DNA from: Planctomycetaceae bacterium
GTDB lineage: Bacteria; Planctomycetota; Planctomycetia; Planctomycetales; Planctomycetaceae
Direction of reading: 5' to 3'
Assembly: GCA_016795125.1 (NCBI GenBank)
Contig: JAEUIG010000441.1
Span: forward strand, 1 to 5,229
Length of the DNA stretch: 5,229 nt
The position numbers and the translations under genes are program-made. This document shows positions 1-5,162 of the stretch, piece by piece. The notes below the pieces were generated by a model, which was not told where the DNA came from, did not search any database, and was given only the letters and a program-made list of their open reading frames with translations. Position 1 is the stretch's first letter; each line of letters opens with the position of its first letter.

Positions 1-316
1 TGATGAAGTGGCTGTGCGCGATCTTGCGGTCCTTGAGCCAGCGGGGCGCCTGCTGTGAGTACCACGCCACGGCGTTCGCGGCGGGCATGACTTCGGTCGC
101 CAGGGCATCGAGCCGCGTTTTGCCGGTGTCGCGGGCGATGATCTCCGCCAGTTCGTCCGCGCGATCGACGATGGCGTCGCGAATGCGGCGGATCGCGGCG
201 GCGCGAGCGTGTGCGGGCGTCGCTGCCCACGCCTGCTGAGCGGAACGGGCGCGGGCGATTGCCCGCCGCACCAAGTCGGCGGGATCGGTGGATGCCTGCG
301 TGTCGCCGTCCGCCAT
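1..316 (-). CDS. Aldehyde dehydrogenase family protein, N-terminal part (runs off the window)
   Basis: Reading leftward from the ATG at 316-314, the frame stays open to the window edge and gives 105 residues, about a fifth of a usual 450-500 residue aldehyde dehydrogenase. It looks like the N-terminus of the NAD(P)-dependent aldehyde dehydrogenase superfamily (Pfam Aldedh). An Ala/Arg-rich helix (QQAWAATPAHARAAAIRRIR, about residues 27-46) is followed by the family signature around IARDTGKTRLDALATEV (about 60-76) and AVAWYSQQAPRWL (about 82-94). These enzymes oxidise aldehydes to acids in the cytoplasm. The catalytic Cys and Glu and the nucleotide-binding loop lie outside the window, so activity and substrate cannot be judged. 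There is no signal peptide. The start overlaps the stop of the upstream thioredoxin-like gene by one base (TGATG), which supports this ATG and suggests translational coupling. The superfamily call is fairly firm; the subfamily is unknown. Confidence 0.82.
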   Translation of the reverse strand, partial: MADGDTQASTDPADLVRRAIARARSAQQAWAATPAHARAAAIRRIRDAIVDRADELAEIIARDTGKTRLDALATEVMPAANAVAWYSQQAPRWLKDRKIAHSHFI

Positions 317-963
317 CACTGTTTGACCCAGTCGTTCAGAAACTGACAGAAGACCTCCTCGTTGTAGCCTTTTTCCAGTTCGAGTTCGGACGTTCCCTGC
401 GAATGCAGAAACGTTCCATCCGGCTCGAGTACGAACAGATGCGGATAGGCTTCGACCCGCGGGTACTGTTCCAGGAACGAGTCGACTTTCGCCGCGGGGT
501 ACGTGACCTTCATCACGATGAAACTCTCGTCGACGAGCTTGCGGACCTTCTCGTTGGTTTCCATGTAGTCGCTGATCCGGTGGCACCAGATGCACCACTC
601 GCCGCCGACCTGGATGATAATCCGCTTGTTCTCTGCGGTCGCGCGCTCAATCGTCACCGCGAGGTCCGCTGTCGGGTCCTGAGCCTCGTCGTACAGCGCC
701 ACCGAGTAAAATCCCGCCGCCGGCTTTGTCGCTGTGGCCACTTCCGGCGCGGATTCCGAAGAGCCGGCTGCGGGTGCCGAAGTTTCGACATCCGTCGTCG
801 CCTCGGTCACCGGTGCCGTCGTCTCAGCCTGAGCACTCACGGGGGCCGCGACGGGCGCCGCCGGCGGCGTAATCGCGGACGTCTCCGGCTGCTTCGCGCA
901 TCCTGCCGCAACCATCGTCGCGAACAACATCCATGCGCTGCCGATTCTCTGCGAGCGATTCAT
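316..963 (-). CDS. Thioredoxin-fold lipoprotein with CIWC active site
   Basis: This 215-residue protein has three parts. Residues 1-22 are a lipoprotein signal: a basic N-terminus (R3, R6), a hydrophobic stretch WMLFATMVAA, and a lipobox ending AAG-C22, so it is probably lipid-anchored outside the cytoplasm. Residues 23-82 are a low-complexity Ala/Pro/Thr/Glu linker. Residues 84-215 form a thioredoxin-like domain with the redox motif W123-C124-I125-W126-C127 and a likely cis-proline at P174 (AYPHLFVLEPDG). It resembles the Thioredoxin_7/DUF255-like proteins that reduce or isomerise disulfides or handle cytochrome or metal-centre maturation; which of these is unknown. A further cysteine, C206, sits near the C-terminus. 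The start is supported by the lipoprotein signal and by AGGAAG six bases upstream. The gene lies upstream of, and overlaps by one base, the aldehyde dehydrogenase. No paired DsbD-like reductant partner is visible. Confidence 0.85.
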   Translation of the reverse strand: MNRSQRIGSAWMLFATMVAAGCAKQPETSAITPPAAPVAAPVSAQAETTAPVTEATTDVETSAPAAGSSESAPEVATATKPAAGFYSVALYDEAQDPTADLAVTIERATAENKRIIIQVGGEWCIWCHRISDYMETNEKVRKLVDESFIVMKVTYPAAKVDSFLEQYPRVEAYPHLFVLEPDGTFLHSQGTSELELEKGYNEEVFCQFLNDWVKQ

Positions 964-969
964 GGCGAG

Positions 970-975
970 CTTCCT
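970..975 (-). promoter_or_regulatory. Ribosome binding site of the thioredoxin-like lipoprotein gene
   Basis: On the minus strand AGGAAG lies six bases before the ATG at 963-961. It is the only clear Shine-Dalgarno-like sequence before a gene in this window, and it supports the start that yields the lipoprotein signal peptide. Confidence 0.55.
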
Positions 976-1000
976 GTTGACGTCGACAAACAGAGAATAG

Positions 1001-1074
1001 GAAACACAGAGGCACAGAGATCACGGAGAAATCACATGCCCGCCAACCCATTGTGCCGTCGTGTTTTCGTGTGA
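1001..1074. repeat. Degenerate inverted-repeat element (copy 1a)
   Basis: The left arm (about 1001-1030) reads ACACAGAG, GCACAGAG, ATCACGGAG. The right arm (about 1047-1074), read on the minus strand, gives CACACGAA, ACACGACG, GCACAATG. Both arms are runs of C-A-C plus purine blocks spaced about 8 bases apart and facing each other, as in the better preserved copies at 1103-1210, 2425-2584 and 3502-3615. Identity between the arms is low, so I treat it as a decayed or divergent member. It begins about 37 bases upstream of the thioredoxin-like gene, so any promoter of that gene must lie in or beside it. Confidence 0.45.
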
Positions 1075-1102
1075 GATTCAGGTTTCTGCCGGGAAAGGAA
1101 TG

Positions 1103-1210
1103 GCTCACACGAAGGCACAAAGAGTGTCGTGCATTGGGCCAAAACAACCGACTTTTCGATGTCATCTCTGCCTTTGCGCGTCTCTGCGACTTCGTGGCTT
1201 TGTGTCAAAC
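1103..1210. repeat. Inverted-repeat element (copy 1b), right arm well preserved
   Basis: The right arm (1171-1210, read on the minus strand) starts TTTGACACAAAG and continues as CCACGAAG, TCGCAGAG, then ACGCGCAAAG. This is the same 8-8-8-10 block layout as the arms at 2541-2584 and 3569-3615, and it matches the 2541-2584 arm at 31 of 34 block positions. The left arm (about 1103-1124: CACACGAAG, GCACAAAG) is shorter and degenerate. The middle (about 1125-1170) shows no coding sign. The outer end of the right arm lies within about a dozen bases of the dehydrogenase stop, so a leftward transcript from that gene would enter the element at once. Confidence 0.65.
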
Positions 1211-1222
1211 CTTTCCCGCGTC

Positions 1223-2338
1223 TCACGTCAGCAGGGTCAGCGGGTTGACGCGGCTGGCGAGCGGGAGTGTGACGGGGGTGTTCCCGTGGCGGTGTGATTC
1301 GAAGACGCCGGCGATCATTTCGATGGTCCAGCGTGCGTCGTACATGCTGCAGCGCGGCTGCCGTCCCGGGTCGCCGATGCAGTCGATGAGGTCGTTCACC
1401 GCCAGCACGTTGCCGCCATGCAGGCCTGATTTGTCGTCGTTCTCCGGTTGGCCGACGCCATTCGAGGTGATCTTCACCCAGCTCTTGCCGCTGCGGCCGG
1501 GCGACCACGACGGGTCCTGCAACACCTGGCACGGCGCGGGGTGACCCGTGATGACTTCGATGACCCCCTCGGTCCCGTAGATTGTCAGCCCGAACCGCGA
1601 CGGGCTTCCGCCCGCGCCGCGATACGACGCCATGTAACCGGTGACGCTGTTCGGCAAGCGGTACTGCGCGGTGATGCCGTCGCCGGTCAGCGGACCGATG
1701 CCTTCGTTGCCCTGTTTCACATCGACCGCTGTCGCAAGATGTCCGCCGTTCCAGACCGTCGCCGTGCAGGTTTCCGGGTCGCCGGCGAAGAACCGCATGA
1801 GGTCGAGGACGTGGCTGCCGAGGACCCACAGGTCTTCGCCGCCGCCGCGATTGGGGTCCTCCTTGCCGCGGGCGCGCAACTCGAGCACGCGTCCGATGAG
1901 GCCATTCTTGATCTCGCGTTTGACGACGTCGACCGGCGGCGACCAGTGCGTCTGGTGGGCGATGGCCAGCTTGCAGTGCCGCATTTCGCAGGCCTGGACG
2001 ATCTCGTCGGCCTCCGCGAGATCGCGGGCGAATGGCTTTTCCATGTAGATGTGGCAGCCGTGTTCGGCGGCGGCGACGCACATGTCGCGATGCTGGTCCA
2101 GCCAGCGTGGGCCGACGGCGACGATGTCGAGCTGTTCCTTGTCGAGCATCTCGCGGTAGTCGGCGTAGCCTTTCGGCGCCTTGGTCTTTTCGAGGGCTTT
2201 GGCGCGGCCGGCATCGTCGGCGTCAGCGAGAGCGACGACTTGAGCGCGATCGATCTCGGCCCAGACGGTGTCGACGCCGTGCCCGTACTCGCCGCGGCCG
2301 GTCGCGCCGATGATCCCCACCCGCAGTTTGTCCGCCAT
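1223..2338 (-). CDS. Gfo/Idh/MocA family oxidoreductase
   Basis: This 371-residue protein has the usual length and order for the family. An N-terminal Rossmann fold binds NAD(P): beta strand LRVGIIGATGRG (residues 5-16) with the glycine motif G8-x-x-G11-x-x-G14. The signature E100-K101-P102-F103 provides the catalytic lysine. A C-terminal alpha/beta substrate domain includes GSH176VLDLMRFFAG and the beta-sheet stretch around 220-265. Family members oxidise or reduce hydroxyls of sugars, inositols or related polyols; the substrate is not readable here. One oddity is that the position four residues before H176, usually Asp (as in DLGxH), is V172. There is no signal peptide, so the protein is cytoplasmic. 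I chose the ATG at 2338-2336 because MADKLRVGIIG starts directly before the first beta strand. The frame stays open upstream to 2458, but those 40 residues come partly from the adjacent repeat element. The gene is transcribed divergently from the TIM barrel gene at 2670. Confidence 0.9.
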   Translation of the reverse strand: MADKLRVGIIGATGRGEYGHGVDTVWAEIDRAQVVALADADDAGRAKALEKTKAPKGYADYREMLDKEQLDIVAVGPRWLDQHRDMCVAAAEHGCHIYMEKPFARDLAEADEIVQACEMRHCKLAIAHQTHWSPPVDVVKREIKNGLIGRVLELRARGKEDPNRGGGEDLWVLGSHVLDLMRFFAGDPETCTATVWNGGHLATAVDVKQGNEGIGPLTGDGITAQYRLPNSVTGYMASYRGAGGSPSRFGLTIYGTEGVIEVITGHPAPCQVLQDPSWSPGRSGKSWVKITSNGVGQPENDDKSGLHGGNVLAVNDLIDCIGDPGRQPRCSMYDARWTIEMIAGVFESHRHGNTPVTLPLASRVNPLTLLT

Positions 2339-2424
2339 GTGCGCGCCCCGATGCAGAGAATGCGAAGGTTTGAGTACGGGAGACAGCATCGCTCCGCCGA
2401 CGGCGAATGTCGAGCGCCAGAAGG

Positions 2425-2584
2425 TTTGACAAAAAGACGCGGAGACACGAAGACGCACGGAGAAGTGAAAAGAGGATGTTCACAAATTGTCAGGTTCCTG
2501 AGCGCGCCTGATTGGGAGCGCGCTGCATTACTCTGAACTTCCCTTCCTTTGTGCGTCTCTGCGACTTCGCGTCTTTGTGTCAAA
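2425..2584. repeat. Inverted-repeat element (copy 2)
   Basis: The left arm (2425-2465) begins TTTGACAAAAAG and continues ACGCGGAG, ACACGAAG, ACGCACGGAG. The right arm (2541-2584, minus strand) begins TTTGACACAAAG and continues ACGCGAAG, TCGCAGAG, ACGCACAAAG. By hand alignment the arms agree at 31 of the first 41 positions. About 75 bases separate them, including the GC-rich hairpin at 2501-2524. There is no transposase or open reading frame inside, so if mobile it would be a non-autonomous, MITE-like element. It shares its block structure with the elements at 1103-1210 and 3502-3615. Confidence 0.75.
2501..2524. repeat. Short GC-rich hairpin in the centre of copy 2
   Basis: AGCGCGC (2501-2507) and GCGCGCT (2518-2524) are perfect complements around a 10-base loop. 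It has no T-tract on either strand, so it is not a standard terminator. The other elements have no equivalent in their centres. Confidence 0.4.
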
Positions 2585-2596
2585 GGTTTTTCGCTT

Positions 2597-2617
2597 CGAC
2601 GCATCTGCGATGCGTCG
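2597..2617. promoter_or_regulatory. Perfect palindrome upstream of the TIM barrel gene
   Basis: CGACGCATC (2597-2605) and GATGCGTCG (2609-2617) are exact reverse complements around the 3-base centre TGC. The palindrome ends 52 bases before the ATG at 2670. It could be an operator for a dimeric regulator, or a hairpin in the 5' leader. No T-run follows it on either strand, so a terminator is unlikely. It differs in sequence from the dispersed repeat family and lies just outside copy 2. Confidence 0.45.
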
Positions 2618-2669
2618 CTAAGCTGGCAGGGTCTATCCGCGATCGACTATCGACCACCTGTTATTGCCC

Positions 2670-3497
2670 ATGCTCTCGCTGTCCGTCCGCATTGCCGAAG
2701 AGTTCCTGTCGAAAGAGCACTCGCGGCTGTCGCTCGAGGAGCTCGCCGATCTCGCCGTTGAAGCGGGCTACGACGCGCTCTGCATGCGGGCGTCGCAGAT
2801 CGGCATCCAGACGCCGCCGGACGTTCGCACGCAGCGGGCGAAGATCATCCGCGATCACGGACTGTGCGTGACGATGGTCACCGGAGACTTTCCGATTGTC
2901 TACAACAATGAGTACGGGCCGGAATGCCTGCGGAATATCGGTCCGTACGTGGAACTCGCTCAAGCGCTGCGGGCGCCTTTGATCCGCGTTGCTCTCAAGA
3001 AACCGGAAGACATCCCCGCTGCGCGCGACGCCGCCGACCAGGCAGCTGAAGACGGCATCATGCTCGTGCACCAGTGCCACACGCAGAGCCTGTTCGAGAC
3101 GGTCGACGAAATCGAATGGACCCTGCAGGCGATCGACCGGCCGAACTTCGGGCTGATCTACGAGCCGGCCAACCTCGAAATCTGTGGTCAGGACTACGGC
3201 CCGGAGACGATCAAACGTCTCGCGCCGTGGATCGTTAACGTCTACCTCCAGAACCAGGTCCTGAAGCCGGACGGAGCAGTGACACTCAACACCTGGCACC
3301 GCGGCCCCGTCAGCTTTGATCTCATCCCGATCCACGCGCAGGGCGGCATCGATTTCGAGCGAGTCTTCGCCGGACTGCGCGAGATCGGCTACGACGGCCC
3401 GGTGACGGCGCACCAGTCCGGCCTCCCCACCGAACCGCCGGTTGAGACGGCCCGCGGGACGTCGGAATTCTTACGAACACTGATGGAGAAAAAATAA
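2670..3497 (+). CDS. Sugar phosphate isomerase/epimerase-like TIM barrel protein
   Basis: This 275-residue protein fits the xylose-isomerase-like TIM barrel family (Pfam AP_endonuc_2), which includes sugar epimerases, inosose dehydratases and related metal-dependent enzymes. Visible signatures in order are the first strand MLSLSVRIAE (1-10), the helix SLEELADLAVEAGYDALCMR (21-40), the strand MLVHQCHTQSL with H134 and H137, and the strand GLIYEPANL (161-169), where E165 sits at a usual metal-ligand position. After these come VNVYLQNQ (189-196) and the C-terminal VTAHQSG (245-251), with H248 as another candidate ligand. There is no signal peptide, so it is cytoplasmic. I prefer the ATG at 2670, which begins the first barrel strand. 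A TTG two codons upstream (2664) would add only two residues, and neither has a clear ribosome binding site. It lies divergent to a Gfo/Idh/MocA dehydrogenase, a common partner for sugar or polyol conversion. The family call is firm; the substrate is unknown. Confidence 0.87.
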   Translation: MLSLSVRIAEEFLSKEHSRLSLEELADLAVEAGYDALCMRASQIGIQTPPDVRTQRAKIIRDHGLCVTMVTGDFPIVYNNEYGPECLRNIGPYVELAQALRAPLIRVALKKPEDIPAARDAADQAAEDGIMLVHQCHTQSLFETVDEIEWTLQAIDRPNFGLIYEPANLEICGQDYGPETIKRLAPWIVNVYLQNQVLKPDGAVTLNTWHRGPVSFDLIPIHAQGGIDFERVFAGLREIGYDGPVTAHQSGLPTEPPVETARGTSEFLRTLMEKK

Positions 3498-3501
3498 GGT
3501 C

Positions 3502-3615
3502 TGACACAAAGCCGCAGAGGCGCGAAGACGCGCAGAGAAAGGGAGGACGATAAAGTTCCATATCCACTCCTCTTTCCTTCTCTGTGCGTCTCAGTGCCTT
3601 CGTGGCTCTGTGTCA
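3502..3615. repeat. Inverted-repeat element (copy 3), best preserved
   Basis: The left arm (3502-3546) reads TGACACAAAG, CCGCAGAG, GCGCGAAG, ACGCGCAGAG. The right arm (3569-3615, minus strand) reads TGACACAGAG, CCACGAAG, GCACTGAG, ACGCACAGAG. The arms agree at 30 of 38 positions by hand alignment. Four of the eight differences would be G-U pairs in a plus-strand RNA, so the transcript could form a stem of nearly 40 bp around a loop of roughly 25-35 bases. The conserved outer sequence AAGGTCTGACAC starts inside the TAA stop of the upstream TIM barrel gene. It might act as a 3'-end structure for that gene's mRNA or be an inserted MITE-like element; no T-run follows it. Confidence 0.8.
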
Positions 3616-3629
3616 AAACGTGACCCGGA

Positions 3630-3659
3630 TTGCTCGGGATATCATGCGAGTGATATAAG
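3630..3659 (+). promoter_or_regulatory. Candidate promoter of the DUF1501 gene (extended -10)
   Basis: TTGCTC (3630-3635) lies 18 bases before TATAAG (3654-3659), which matches the -10 consensus at five of six positions and is preceded by TG one base upstream (TG-A-TATAAG), an extended -10 element. The -35 matches at only three of six. Transcription would begin near 3666 and leave a leader of roughly 45 bases before the ATG at 3713. It lies just after copy 3, which would give the DUF1501 gene its own promoter. Planctomycete promoters are poorly characterised, so this rests on the general sigma-70 pattern. Confidence 0.5.
3639..3656. promoter_or_regulatory. Possible operator: dyad overlapping the extended -10
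   Basis: ATATCA (3639-3644) and TGATAT (3651-3656) are exact reverse complements around six bases. The right half overlaps the TG and first bases of the candidate -10, so a dimeric protein bound here would block the promoter. No regulator gene lies in the window, and a 6-bp dyad can occur by chance. Confidence 0.3.
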
Positions 3660-3712
3660 TGGTTGCAGATGCGACGTTTCGCCCGCGTCGTGGCTGCCAG
3701 TTGCGAGCGTTC

Positions 3713-5119
3713 ATGCGGTCCGATCCTCTGCCTATTGTCCGAAGACAGTTCCTGGGGCGATCCTGCGCCGGCCTGATGGGCCTTTCGCTGCCGCACCTGC
3801 TGGCGATGCAGGCGCGCGCCGCATCGGGATCCCCGGCAGCCAAGCGGGTGCTCGTCATCTACGAGCAGGGGGGCCTGTCCCACATGGATACGTGGGATCC
3901 CAAGCCCGAGGCGCCGGTCGACCATCGCAGCCCGCACCGGCCGATCGACACCAGCGTGCCGGGCATCCAGTTTACCTCGCTGCTGCCCCACACGTCGCGG
4001 ATCGCCCACAAGCTGGCGGTCGTGCGATCGATGCATCATGCGGTGGCCGGAGCAGACGCACATCCGAACGGCACGCAGTACGCGCTGTCGGGGGCGCATC
4101 CGGGCAGCATCGTCGAGATGCCGGACATCGGGTCGATCGTCAGCAAAGTGATCGGCACCGAGAACCCGCGTCTGCCGCCGTACGTCATGGTGCCCGGCAA
4201 TCATGAACAGGCCGCCGAAACGCGGACCGGGTTTCTGCCGGCGTCGTACAAGGTGTTCAAGACCGGCGGCAGCGACGTTGCCCATCCCGACTGGCAGGTG
4301 GCCGACCTCCTCGCTCGGCCGGAAAACGCCACGTCACGGCTCACCGGTCGCCACGATCTGCTGGCCGCTTTCGACGGCCGGTTCATCAATTCGCCGCAGC
4401 GAACCCGCGCGCTCGACGGCATGGACCGGTTCTACGAGCAGGCGTTTGATACCCTGACGAGCCGCAGCGTCGATGAGGCATTCAACCTGCGGGCGGAGCC
4501 GCCAGCGGTGCGTGAACGCTACGGCAAAGGGCATCGCGGCGCGTGCTACCTGCTCGGGCGGCGGTTGATCGAAGCCGGGGTGCGGTTCGTGACGGTCGAC
4601 GTTCGCTGGCCGCTAACGGAGGAAACGCCCGGCGGCTTCATCCTCAACTGGGACCATCACGACCTGATCTACGCGCCGGGGTCGTGCGGAACGGTTCGCG
4701 ACAAGGCCGGCGGGGAAGGCCGCTACGGCATCGGCCACTGGGTCATGATGGGGAGCACCGACCAGGCGTTCGCCGCCTTGGTGAACGATCTCGACGAGCG
4801 CGGCCTGCTGGCCGAGACGCTGGTCTGCTTCCTGTCCGAATTCGGCCGCACGCCGCGGCTCAACAAGTTCGCCGGCCGCGACCACTGGACCAATGCCTAC
4901 TCGATGGTCTACGCCGGCGCTGGCGTTCCGGGCGGGCAGATCATCGGCCTCAGTGATCCGGAAGGGGGCTACGTCGTCGCGCAGGCCCACACGCCGGAAG
5001 ACTATGCGGCGACGATTTACGAGAAGCTCGGCATCAACCGCGATGCGCCGCTGTACACGAGCGCGAATCGCCCGGTGTACTTCGGACACCTGGGCGAGCC
5101 GATCAGCGAGTTGTTCTGA
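3713..5119 (+). CDS. DUF1501 domain protein with Tat signal
   Basis: This 468-residue protein fits the DUF1501 family, which has an alkaline-phosphatase/sulfatase-like fold and is greatly expanded in planctomycetes; its biochemical role is not established. Residues 1-37 form a twin-arginine signal: V9-R10-R11-Q12-F13-L14, a hydrophobic core CAGLMGLSLPHLLAM, and a likely cleavage after an A-R-A at about 34-36. The folded protein is therefore exported. Family motifs follow: GGLSHMDTWDPKP (53-65), MHHAVAGADAH (107-117), NWDHH (312-316), SEFGRTP (375-381), GRDHW (388-392), and the C-terminal ANRPVYFGHLGEPISELF. The conserved Asp and His residues could bind metal. The frame is open from a GTG at 3659, but that codon overlaps the candidate -10. 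The ATG at 3713 places the arginine pair ten residues in, as is typical. Such genes often sit beside DUF1549/DUF1553 cytochrome-like genes, but none is visible here; the downstream neighbour is cut off. Confidence 0.92.
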   Translation: MRSDPLPIVRRQFLGRSCAGLMGLSLPHLLAMQARAASGSPAAKRVLVIYEQGGLSHMDTWDPKPEAPVDHRSPHRPIDTSVPGIQFTSLLPHTSRIAHKLAVVRSMHHAVAGADAHPNGTQYALSGAHPGSIVEMPDIGSIVSKVIGTENPRLPPYVMVPGNHEQAAETRTGFLPASYKVFKTGGSDVAHPDWQVADLLARPENATSRLTGRHDLLAAFDGRFINSPQRTRALDGMDRFYEQAFDTLTSRSVDEAFNLRAEPPAVRERYGKGHRGACYLLGRRLIEAGVRFVTVDVRWPLTEETPGGFILNWDHHDLIYAPGSCGTVRDKAGGEGRYGIGHWVMMGSTDQAFAALVNDLDERGLLAETLVCFLSEFGRTPRLNKFAGRDHWTNAYSMVYAGAGVPGGQIIGLSDPEGGYVVAQAHTPEDYAATIYEKLGINRDAPLYTSANRPVYFGHLGEPISELF

Positions 5120-5125
5120 AAAAGC

Positions 5126-5162
5126 TGCGAAACCGCAAGCGACGTTCGCGTGCGGTCTCGCA
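5126..5162 (+). terminator. Strong hairpin after the DUF1501 gene, possible terminator
   Basis: The hairpin starts seven bases after the DUF1501 stop. TGCGAAACCGCA (5126-5137) pairs with TGCGGTCTCGCA (5151-5162) at 11 of 12 positions. After one A/G mismatch, GCGA (5139-5142) pairs with TCGC (5146-5149) around a CGT loop. The position suits a transcription end or mRNA-protecting structure. No T-run follows (the next bases are ATCGTAAATT), so it is not a standard intrinsic terminator. It does not belong to the dispersed repeat family. Confidence 0.5.

Larger units (their letters stand above)
2339..2669. other. Divergent intergenic region, no gene
   Basis: This 331-base gap separates the starts of two divergent genes and must carry both promoters. 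It contains the inverted-repeat element at 2425-2584, a GC-rich hairpin in that element's centre, a perfect palindrome at 2597-2617, and a stray copy of the element's outer end (GAAGGTTTGA) at 2364-2373. Open frames across it are translations of the repeat or shadows of the neighbouring genes. I could not find a convincing -35/-10 pair for either gene. Confidence 0.6.

Noticed and set aside
211..1074. Plus-strand open frame (287 codons) opposite the thioredoxin-like gene
   Set aside because: The minus-strand product has a lipobox, a CIWC site and a cis-Pro; the plus-strand product is Arg-rich and featureless.
1032..2081. Minus-strand open frame (349 codons) in another frame over the dehydrogenase
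   Set aside because: The product is extremely rich in Arg, Pro and Gly, overlaps the real gene in a shifted frame and ends in repeat-derived peptide, with no domain signature.
1448..2536. Long plus-strand open frame (362 codons) opposite the dehydrogenase
   Set aside because: It is antisense to a gene with clear Gfo/Idh/MocA motifs over its full length. The product is Arg/Val/Ala/Asp-rich with no recognisable motif, and it extends into the repeat element; long antisense frames are expected at this GC content.
1001..3615. CRISPR array or tandem repeats
   Set aside because: The repeats are inverted pairs spread over different gaps between genes, not regularly spaced direct repeats with unique spacers, and no cas gene is present.
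3659..3712. GTG start for the DUF1501 protein, 18 codons upstream of the chosen ATG
   Set aside because: The GTG overlaps the candidate -10 element, and the added residues would place the twin-arginine motif about 28 residues in, unlike the usual DUF1501 N-terminus.
3389..4285. Minus-strand open frame (298 codons) across the TIM barrel 3' end, copy 3 and the DUF1501 5' end
   Set aside because: It is antisense to two well-supported genes and reads through the repeat; no coherent domain.
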